5,093 nucleotides of DNA from Chlorobium sp. (lineage in GTDB: Bacteria; Bacteroidota; Chlorobiia; Chlorobiales; Chlorobiaceae), in contig JAPHUN010000055.1 in NCBI GenBank assembly GCA_026193435.1, positions 1 to 5,093 on the forward strand, in the 5' to 3' direction. A model generated the notes under the pieces. That model saw nothing but the letters and a program-made list of their open reading frames with translations. It made no database searches and was not told the origin of the DNA. Shown one piece after another: positions 1 through 5,093 of this stretch (its first letter is position 1; each line of letters opens with the position of its first letter). The position numbers and the translations under genes were made by a program.

Positions 1-1
1 A

Positions 2-2089
2 TTGGCCTACCTGATCGGCCAGAAGCAGGTGGCGCCCCATCAGATACTTGCGCTGACCTTTACCAACAAGGCGGCAAACGAGATGCGACAGAGGATCGAT
101 GAACTTCTGCACCCCGGAAGTTCTCGAGGACTATGGATAGGTACCTTCCATTCCATTTTTGCCCGTCTGCTTCGCAACTACATTCACCTTATCGGATACG
201 ACGGTAATTTTTCGATCTATGATTCCGATGACAGCAAAAGCCTGATCAGGCAGGTGATGAAGGAGTTGAACATTCCGGTAGAGTCGGTGCCTGTAAACAC
301 CGTTCAGGGTATTATCAGCCGGGCGAAAAACAGCTTTATTCTTCCGGATCAGTTTCAGGCCGGGGCTTCCGATTATAACGGCCGGAAAGCGGCCGGAATA
401 TATGAAGTGTATGCCCGTAAACTTCGTGAGAACAATGCCCTGGATTTTGATGATCTGCTCATAAAACCGCTGGAACTTTTTCAGGAACAGCCGGCTGTTC
501 TTGAACAGCTTCAGGACTATTTCCGCTACATCATGATAGACGAATACCAGGACACCAACCGTGCCCAGTATCTTGTCGCGAAGTCACTTGCCGCCGTTCA
601 CCGTAATATTTTTGTTGTTGGTGACGATGCACAGTCCATCTATTCCTGGCGAGGAGCCGATATCACCAATATTCTGAATTTCCAGGATGATTATCCGGAT
701 GTCTCGGTTTTCAAGCTTGTTGAGAACTATCGCAGCACGCAGACGATCCTTCAGGCGGCTAACGGCATAATAAAGAGAAACAGCAGACAGATTGAAAAAG
801 AGCTTGTTTCACATCAGAGCACGGGCGACCCCCTGACCCTGCTTGAATCGTTCAATGAGAAGCGCGAGGCGGAAAAAGTCGGTGAGAACATTCAGTCCCT
901 GAAACTCGTCAAAGGGTATGATTACCGGGATTTCGCGGTGTTTTACCGAACCAACGCGCAGTCAAGGGTGTTGGAGGATATTTTTCGAATACAGAGGATT
1001 CCCTACAGGATTTTCGGCAGCGTTTCGTTTTATAAGCGAAAGGAAATCAAGGATGCCGTGGCGTACCTGAGGTTTATCCGAAACGATCAGGATACAGAGT
1101 CCCTGCTGCGCATTATCAATTTTCCGCCAAGGAAAATCGGAGAGGTCAGTATAGGGAAACTTCGTGATTATGCCGCGTCACAAGGTATATCTGTTTATGA
1201 GGCGATCCTCAAAGCCGAAGAGGCCGGTTTTCCTGCAAGGCTGAAAAATGCTCTGCAGGGATTCAGCGCCGTGATTGAGCAGTTGAAGCATATCGCGGTG
1301 GATGGCTCGGTATATGATGTCCTTTCTTCTCTCTATGAAAGTACCGGTATTACCTCGCTGCTTAAGGATGAGAATACTCCTGAATCCATGGCTCGCCATG
1401 AAAACCTTCAGGAATTGCTCTCTATGGCAAGGGATTTTTCAGATCACCATCCGGAAGCAAACTCTCTTGACGAGTTTCTGAATGGTATTTCTCTTGCAAC
1501 CGATTACAATGAAGTGCAGGAATCAGATAACTATGTTTCTCTCATGACGGTTCATGCGGCCAAAGGTCTGGAGTTTCCGGTGGTGTTTATTACCGGGCTT
1601 GAGGAGAGGCTTTTCCCTCTGAATTACTACGAGACTGATGAACTTGAAGAGGAGAGACGGCTGTTCTATGTCGCCGTGACAAGAGCCCAGCAGAAGGTTT
1701 TTCTTTCATGGTCAAAGAGCCGATATAACTACGGTCAGCCTCAGACCTGTCTGAAGTCCATGTTTATCGATGAAATTGACAGCAGTATTCTTGTTACGGA
1801 AGGGGGGGGTAAACATGAACCCGGAAGCGGCAGATCGGTCGGCAGGGAAGGTTTCAGTAACAGCAGGCCCGCAGTACCCGATTTCGTTTCAGGTCGACGG
1901 GAGAGGGAGAACCGGCCGAAAGAGCCTTCAGGCCTGCAATCAGGCATGAGGGTGCATCATGCCATGTTCGGTCCGGGAATTGTTCTGGCTGTTCAGGGTA
2001 GCGGTGAAGGACAGAAAGCACGGATAAAATTCAGAAATGCAGGAGAGAAGACATTGATGGTACAGTATGCGAACCTGACTGTCGTATAG
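2..2089 (+). CDS. uvrD: UvrD/PcrA-type superfamily 1A DNA helicase, 5'-truncated by the window edge
   Basis: This is an ATP-dependent 3'-5' DNA helicase of the UvrD/PcrA/Rep group, a cytoplasmic enzyme of excision repair, mismatch repair and clearing of proteins from DNA. The 695 visible residues run in frame from the first bases. The N-terminal Q motif and Walker A (GxGKT) lie outside the window; by comparison with E. coli UvrD about 40 residues are missing, so the TTG at 2 is not the start. Visible motifs, numbered from that TTG: Ia (TFTNKAANEM, 19-28), Ib (GTFHS, 47-51), II/Walker B (DEYQDTN, 180-186), III (GDDAQSIYSWRG, 207-218), IV (ENYRST, 241-246), V (TVHAAKGLEF, 516-525) and VI (EERRLFYVAVTRA, 550-562). 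A polar, Gly/Arg-rich linker (about 595-640) leads to a C-terminal Tudor-like domain (about 645-695, with MFGPGIV), as in PcrA and UvrD. This domain excludes RecB and AddA. UvrD and PcrA cannot be separated from sequence alone, so pcrA is an equally good name. No frameshift is seen. Confidence 0.95.
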   Translation: MAYLIGQKQVAPHQILALTFTNKAANEMRQRIDELLHPGSSRGLWIGTFHSIFARLLRNYIHLIGYDGNFSIYDSDDSKSLIRQVMKELNIPVESVPVNTVQGIISRAKNSFILPDQFQAGASDYNGRKAAGIYEVYARKLRENNALDFDDLLIKPLELFQEQPAVLEQLQDYFRYIMIDEYQDTNRAQYLVAKSLAAVHRNIFVVGDDAQSIYSWRGADITNILNFQDDYPDVSVFKLVENYRSTQTILQAANGIIKRNSRQIEKELVSHQSTGDPLTLLESFNEKREAEKVGENIQSLKLVKGYDYRDFAVFYRTNAQSRVLEDIFRIQRIPYRIFGSVSFYKRKEIKDAVAYLRFIRNDQDTESLLRIINFPPRKIGEVSIGKLRDYAASQGISVYEAILKAEEAGFPARLKNALQGFSAVIEQLKHIAVDGSVYDVLSSLYESTGITSLLKDENTPESMARHENLQELLSMARDFSDHHPEANSLDEFLNGISLATDYNEVQESDNYVSLMTVHAAKGLEFPVVFITGLEERLFPLNYYETDELEEERRLFYVAVTRAQQKVFLSWSKSRYNYGQPQTCLKSMFIDEIDSSILVTEGGGKHEPGSGRSVGREGFSNSRPAVPDFVSGRRERENRPKEPSGLQSGMRVHHAMFGPGIVLAVQGSGEGQKARIKFRNAGEKTLMVQYANLTVV
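1802..1809 (+). repeat. Poly-G tract of eight bases inside the helicase linker
   Basis: Eight consecutive G residues encode most of a Gly-Gly-Gly stretch at the start of the flexible linker between the helicase core and the C-terminal Tudor-like domain. The reading frame is intact through the tract here. Runs of this length can slip in replication or be miscounted in sequencing. A one-base change would remove the Tudor-like domain but leave every helicase motif intact. There is no direct evidence that it varies. Confidence 0.5.
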
Positions 2090-2105
2090 GTATACTATCG
2101 GTCAG
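2075..2105 (+). other. Imperfect hairpin spanning the helicase stop codon
   Basis: CTGACTG (2075-2081) pairs with CGGTCAG (2099-2105), giving seven pairs including one G-T wobble. Inside it, GTAT (2084-2087) pairs with ATAC (2092-2095) around a four-base loop. The TAG stop (2087-2089) lies in the inner stem. No T-run follows, so it is not a standard Rho-independent terminator. It could end or stabilise the 3' end of the helicase transcript, or it could be chance. Confidence 0.3.
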
Positions 2106-2255
2106 AATCAAAGAGCACAGGCTCAATTGGTTAAGCAGAAAGTGAAGGTGCAGGAGATCAGGTTTTGTGAAAGACGGGAGTGATGTATCCTGCCTTCCTG
2201 AAATAGTACACCTTTGCAATTGAGGTGATCACACAACTTTGGAAAATGCTGCAGT

Positions 2256-3293
2256 ATGAAGATCCTTTTTGGTGTTCAGGGAACGGGAAACGGTCATATC
2301 AGCAGGAGCAGAGAGCTGGTGGCCAGACTGCGTGAGTCCGGCCATGAGATTGACGTCATAATCAGCGGTCGAAAAGAGGAGGAACTGAAGGAAATCGAGG
2401 TTTTTTCTCCTTACAGGGTATACAAAGGGCTTACGCTGGTGACCTATCGCGGCAGAATGAACTACATCGAAACGATGTTCAGGCTTGATCTCGGCAAGCT
2501 GATGACCGATGTGTTAACGCTTGACGTGAACGGGGTGGATCTCATTATTACTGATTTCGAGCCGGTAACGGCCACTGTGGCCAGAATGAAAAATATTCCG
2601 TCGCTTGGTTTCGGTCACCAGTACGCCTTCCGGTATGATATTCCCATTGCACGAGGGAACATCTTTGAACGCTATACGTTGCTGAATTTTGCTCCTGCAC
2701 AGTATAATGCCGGTCTGCACTGGCATCACTTCGATCAACCCGTATTTCCTCCTGTTATTCCCCGGCACCTCTATGAGTCGGGAGCGGTGACTGTACGTCA
2801 GGAAAAAGTACTTGTCTATCTTCCTTTTGAGGAGATAGAGGATGTGGCGGCACTGCTGCTGCCTTTTGACGGAAAAGAGTTCTATATATACGGTAAGTCA
2901 AGGGAAGACCATGATGACGGTCACCTTCATTACAGGGCGTATTCCCGTGAAGGTTTTCTTCAGGACCTTCAGGAATGCAGTGGCGTTGTCTGCAATGCAG
3001 GATTTGAACTGCCCGGAGAGGCTCTCCACCTTGGAAAAAAGCTGTTACTCAGACCGCTTGACGGTCAGATTGAACAGGAATCGAACGCGATGGCCATAGA
3101 GGAACTCGGATACGGTATGACGATGCATTCTCTCGATGGAAATGTTTTGAGGGACTGGCTGCATAAACCCGGCAGAGAGCCGCTTGTTTACAGCAGAACG
3201 GTTGATTATATCGCTGAATGGATAACGAAAGGAGGGTGGGATGATCTTTCCGGGTATGTTGAAGCGGCGTGGGCTGATTGCGGAAAGCATTGA
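2256..3293 (+). CDS. GT-B glycosyltransferase, MJ1255/VC2487-like family
   Basis: This 345-residue protein resembles the MJ1255-type glycosyltransferases, which have a two-domain GT-B fold related to the MurG/GT28 group. The N-terminus carries the glycine-rich loop GTGNGHISRS (9-18) right after the first strand, as expected for an acceptor-side domain. Next come DLIITDFEP (95-103) and GHQYAF (120-125), typical of this family. The C-terminal half has NAGFELPGEAL (247-257) and DGQIEQESNA (269-278), matching the donor-nucleotide-binding region of GT-B enzymes. Length fits the family. No signal peptide or membrane segment is visible, so it is probably cytoplasmic or at the inner membrane face. 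The ATG at 2256 is chosen because the family starts with this strand-loop motif. Its ribosome binding site is weak (GGA at 2241-2243), and the ATG at 2245 is out of frame. The donor sugar and acceptor cannot be read from sequence; an envelope glycan or glycolipid is a guess. It lies 27 bases upstream of aat and is probably co-transcribed with it. Confidence 0.85.
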   Translation: MKILFGVQGTGNGHISRSRELVARLRESGHEIDVIISGRKEEELKEIEVFSPYRVYKGLTLVTYRGRMNYIETMFRLDLGKLMTDVLTLDVNGVDLIITDFEPVTATVARMKNIPSLGFGHQYAFRYDIPIARGNIFERYTLLNFAPAQYNAGLHWHHFDQPVFPPVIPRHLYESGAVTVRQEKVLVYLPFEEIEDVAALLLPFDGKEFYIYGKSREDHDDGHLHYRAYSREGFLQDLQECSGVVCNAGFELPGEALHLGKKLLLRPLDGQIEQESNAMAIEELGYGMTMHSLDGNVLRDWLHKPGREPLVYSRTVDYIAEWITKGGWDDLSGYVEAAWADCGKH

Positions 3294-3320
3294 TGAACAG
3301 GTAACAGGGGATGGAAAGAG

Positions 3321-3914
3321 ATGCAGCAGAAGCTGATGTTTGATGAGGTTATCCGGGCGTATGTTCACGGTTATTTTCCCATGGGAGACCCTGAAGATGG
3401 AAAAGTATACTGGTGTCAGCCTCGCATGAGGGCGGTTGTCCCTCTTGAGTCATATCGCCCGTCGCGCGTTGTTGCAGGTCTGACAAGGCGGAGCGCTTTT
3501 GACGTCTGCGTCAACCGTGATTTCGAGAAAGTCATCCGGAGTTGTGCCGAGCCGCGAAAGAATGAGAAAGAGACATGGATCTCGGAAGACATTATAGAAG
3601 TGTACATGGCGCTTCACCATCATGGTTTTGCGCATAGCGTTGAATGTTACCGCGGTGAGGAGATAGCCGGCGGCTTGTATGGACTTGCCCTGGGGGGAGC
3701 TTTTTTTGGCGAATCCATGTTTTACCGGCAGCCCAACGCCTCTAAAGTTGCTTTTGACTGGTTGATTGGTCATCTTAAAACAAAAGGTTATGCGCTTCTT
3801 GACGCTCAGATCATGAACCCTCATCTTGCTTCTCTGGGTGCTGTTGAAATCGCGCATGCTGCGTATATGGAACTGCTTCTCCATGCCTTGCCAAAAAAGA
3901 TCCATTTTTTATGA
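3321..3914 (+). CDS. aat: Leucyl/phenylalanyl-tRNA--protein transferase (Aat)
   Basis: Aat moves Leu or Phe from aminoacyl-tRNA onto proteins with N-terminal Arg or Lys, making N-degrons that ClpS delivers to ClpAP in the cytoplasm. The 197-residue protein has a GNAT-like fold. Visible family blocks: GYFPMGDPEDGKVYW (17-31), ETWISEDIIEVYMALH (84-99), GFAHSVE (102-108), GGLYGLALGGAFFGESMF (117-134), NASK (139-142) and LLDAQIMNPHLASLG (159-173). Asp161 and Gln163 align with catalytic Asp186 and Gln188 of the E. coli enzyme, Glu131 with Glu156 and Trp86 with Trp111, a constant offset of 25. The protein is shorter than the roughly 234-residue E. coli form because it lacks most of the N-terminal extension; the catalytic part is complete. 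The ATG at 3321 is preferred: AGGGG (3306-3310) lies 10 bases upstream and a purine-rich stretch (3313-3320) abuts it. An in-frame ATG at 3336 (Met6) is less likely. The ATG at 3311 is out of frame. Probably co-transcribed with the glycosyltransferase. Confidence 0.95.
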   Translation: MQQKLMFDEVIRAYVHGYFPMGDPEDGKVYWCQPRMRAVVPLESYRPSRVVAGLTRRSAFDVCVNRDFEKVIRSCAEPRKNEKETWISEDIIEVYMALHHHGFAHSVECYRGEEIAGGLYGLALGGAFFGESMFYRQPNASKVAFDWLIGHLKTKGYALLDAQIMNPHLASLGAVEIAHAAYMELLLHALPKKIHFL

Positions 3915-3915
3915 A

Positions 3916-3962
3916 GCCGGAAAATGGTACTTTTATTGCTCCGATCCGGTAATCTTTTTTTT
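3916..3962 (+). terminator. Probable Rho-independent terminator after aat
   Basis: GCCGGA (3916-3921) can pair with TCCGGT (3945-3950), six pairs with one G-T wobble at the base. AAAA (3921-3924) can alternatively pair with TTTT (3931-3934) inside the loop. Four bases (AATC) separate the stem from eight consecutive Ts (3955-3962). It starts two bases after the aat stop codon, the expected place for the end of the glycosyltransferase-aat transcript. The loop is long at 23 bases and the stem is short, so termination may be partial. Confidence 0.5.
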
Positions 3963-3997
3963 CGGGGTGACCTGCCACTGGTTTTTTAGTTTTAAAC

Positions 3998-4002
3998 AGG
4001 AG
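3998..4002 (+). promoter_or_regulatory. Shine-Dalgarno site of the ArsA-like gene
   Basis: AGGAG lies nine bases before the ATG at 4012, a good match and spacing. It fixes the start of the ArsA-like gene and is the clearest ribosome binding site in the window. No convincing -35/-10 pair is visible in the 49 bases between the T-run and this start, so the gene may depend on read-through or on a promoter overlapping the terminator. Confidence 0.75.
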
Positions 4003-4011
4003 ATATAGTCT

Positions 4012-5093
4012 ATGTTATCGAGGGAGCTTGAAGAAGGTCAGTCAAAACCACGGGTGATTATCTATTCAGGTAAGGGAGGAACGGGCAAAACCACGATCTC
4101 TTCATCCACTGCCGTTGCGCTCGCAAGAAAGAACAAGCGGGTGCTTATTATGTCATCCGACCCGGCTCATTCACTCTCGGATGTATTCAATACTTCTATC
4201 AGCCGGAACGACCCCCAGAAGATCGAAAAAAATCTCTATGGCCTTGAGGTCGATACGATCCATGAGTTGAAAAAAAACATGTCCGGATTTCAGAAGTTTG
4301 TCTCTTCGTCCTACCAGAACCGGGGCATTGACAGCGGCATGGCTTCTGAGCTGACGACTCAGCCGGGACTCGATGAGATCTTCGCGTTGAGCAGGCTGGT
4401 TGATGAGGCGCAGTCAGGGAAATGGGACGTGGTTGTTCTCGATACTTCTCCGACCGGTAATACCTTGAGGCTGCTTGCCTACCCTGAGATTATCATCGGG
4501 GGGAATATGGGTAAACAGTTTTTCAAGCTTTACAAGAGCATGTCCTCTCTTGCACGCCCTATGGGCAAGAACTCAATTCCTGATGAAGAGTTTTTCGATG
4601 AGGTAAATGTCCTTCTGAAGCAGATGGAGGATATCAATAAATTTATTCTCAGTCCTGAAGTCACCTTCAGACTGGTTCTGAACCCTGAAAAGCTTTCGAT
4701 TCTCGAGACAAAGCGCGCATATACCTTTGTTCATCTGTATGGAATCAATATTGACGGTATCGTTATCAACAAGATTCTGCCGACATCAAAGACGGTAGGG
4801 GAGTATTTTGAATTCTGGGCTGATCTGCACAGCAAGTATCTCATGGAGATCGATAACTCATTTTATCCTACCCCGGTTTTCCGGTGTCAGTTGCAGCGGA
4901 CCGAACCCATTGGTCCTGATGCCTTGCATGAGGTGAGCCATATGGTTTTTGGCGATCAGTCTCCGGACAAAATTTATTATTCAGGCAAGAATTTCTGGAT
5001 AGAATCCAAAAAAAGTTCGCATGACCAGGAGCATCTTGAAATTCTCTGTATCCGGATTCCCTTCCTCAAGGAGGCTGAAACGGTTGAAGTGAA
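4012..5093 (+). CDS. arsA: ArsA/Get3-family ATPase with C-terminal crystallin-like domain, 3'-truncated by the window edge
   Basis: This is a P-loop ATPase of the ArsA/Get3 (TRC40) branch of the SIMIBI class, open to the right edge with 360 visible residues. The deviant Walker A is SGKGGTGKTT (19-28) with signature Lys21. Switch I region is SSDPAHSLSDVF (48-59), with Asp50 at the usual catalytic position. The family also shows in TTQPGLDEI (115-123), switch II DTSPTGNTLRLL (144-155), NPEKLSILETKRAY (224-237) and the adenine-contacting NKILP (253-257). From about residue 320 the sequence resembles the small HSP20/crystallin-like domain at the end of many bacterial ArsA-like proteins; it is cut here. 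There is one ATPase domain in view, not the A1-A2 tandem of plasmid R773 ArsA. Only Cys292 and Cys346 are present, neither where R773 ArsA has its metalloid-binding Cys113 or Cys172, and no Get3-type CxxC is seen. Switch II has Asn150 where His is usual. The symbol denotes the family; arsenite export is not supported. Its substrate is unknown; membrane-protein targeting or a chaperone-like role is possible. Confidence 0.9.
   Translation, partial: MLSRELEEGQSKPRVIIYSGKGGTGKTTISSSTAVALARKNKRVLIMSSDPAHSLSDVFNTSISRNDPQKIEKNLYGLEVDTIHELKKNMSGFQKFVSSSYQNRGIDSGMASELTTQPGLDEIFALSRLVDEAQSGKWDVVVLDTSPTGNTLRLLAYPEIIIGGNMGKQFFKLYKSMSSLARPMGKNSIPDEEFFDEVNVLLKQMEDINKFILSPEVTFRLVLNPEKLSILETKRAYTFVHLYGINIDGIVINKILPTSKTVGEYFEFWADLHSKYLMEIDNSFYPTPVFRCQLQRTEPIGPDALHEVSHMVFGDQSPDKIYYSGKNFWIESKKSSHDQEHLEILCIRIPFLKEAETVEV

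Noticed and set aside
2091..2096. TATACT as the -10 box of a promoter for the glycosyltransferase
   Set aside because: No acceptable -35 lies 16-18 bases upstream (TTGATG at 2054 is 31 bases away), and the leader would be about 150 bases long.
2165..2191. TTGTGA and TATCCT as a promoter pair
   Set aside because: The spacing is only 15 bases and both boxes are poor matches.
2031..2219. 62-codon minus-strand frame covering most of the 2090-2255 gap
   Set aside because: It has no recognisable motif and overlaps the helicase C-terminus antisense; the gap is better read as non-coding.
2842..3099. 85-codon + strand frame inside the glycosyltransferase
   Set aside because: It is contained in a convincing gene in another frame, with no ribosome binding site or domain of its own.
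3045..3368. 107-codon open frame on the minus strand
   Set aside because: It is antisense to the end of the glycosyltransferase and the start of aat, both well supported, and shows no recognisable domain.
3450..3905. 151-codon open frame on the minus strand
   Set aside because: It lies wholly antisense to aat, whose + strand product has every family motif; the antisense translation resembles no family and is a coding shadow.
3826..4008. 60-codon + strand frame running past the aat stop
   Set aside because: It begins in another frame inside aat, spans the terminator and T-run, and gives an aromatic-rich product typical of read-through of non-coding bases.
4012..5093. Nitrogenase iron protein, chlorophyllide reductase L subunit or MinD/ParA ATPase
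   Set aside because: These share the deviant Walker A, but DPAHSLSD, the DTxPTGxTLRLL block and NPEKLSILETKRA are specific to the ArsA/Get3 branch, and the paired cluster-binding cysteines of NifH and BchL are absent.

Overview
This window reads as an ordinary, gene-dense bacterial chromosome segment with about 48-50% GC by eye. All four genes are on the + strand: a UvrD/PcrA-type DNA helicase cut by the left edge, a GT-B glycosyltransferase of the MJ1255 type, a short-form leucyl/phenylalanyl-tRNA--protein transferase (aat), and an ArsA/Get3-family ATPase cut by the right edge. A single-domain ArsA ATPase with a crystallin-like C-terminus, beside a short Aat lacking the N-terminal extension of the E. 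coli enzyme, suggests a green sulfur bacterium (Chlorobiota: Chlorobium, Prosthecochloris or a relative). That placement is inferred from protein character, not from a database match, and I hold it at about 0.6.

Layout. Positions 2-2089 encode the helicase from just after the missing Walker A motif to its C-terminal Tudor-like domain. An imperfect hairpin lies across its stop codon. A 166-base gap (2090-2255) has no gene and no convincing promoter, only short palindromic words. The glycosyltransferase (2256-3293) and aat (3321-3914) are 27 bases apart and probably share a transcript. The 97-base gap after aat holds a plausible Rho-independent terminator (3916-3962), then a good Shine-Dalgarno sequence for the ArsA-like gene (4012 to the edge).

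How the genes relate. They do not form one recognisable pathway. The helicase serves DNA repair and replication, the glycosyltransferase probably acts on a lipid or envelope glycan, Aat tags proteins for N-degron proteolysis by ClpAP, and the ArsA-like protein is a P-loop ATPase of unproven substrate. I see no mobile element, CRISPR array, tRNA, rRNA or sign of recent transfer, and no evidence for a new multi-gene system. The most interesting point is the ArsA-like protein. It keeps the catalytic P-loop but lacks visible counterparts of the metalloid-binding cysteines and has Asn where the switch II signature normally has His, which argues against arsenite export.
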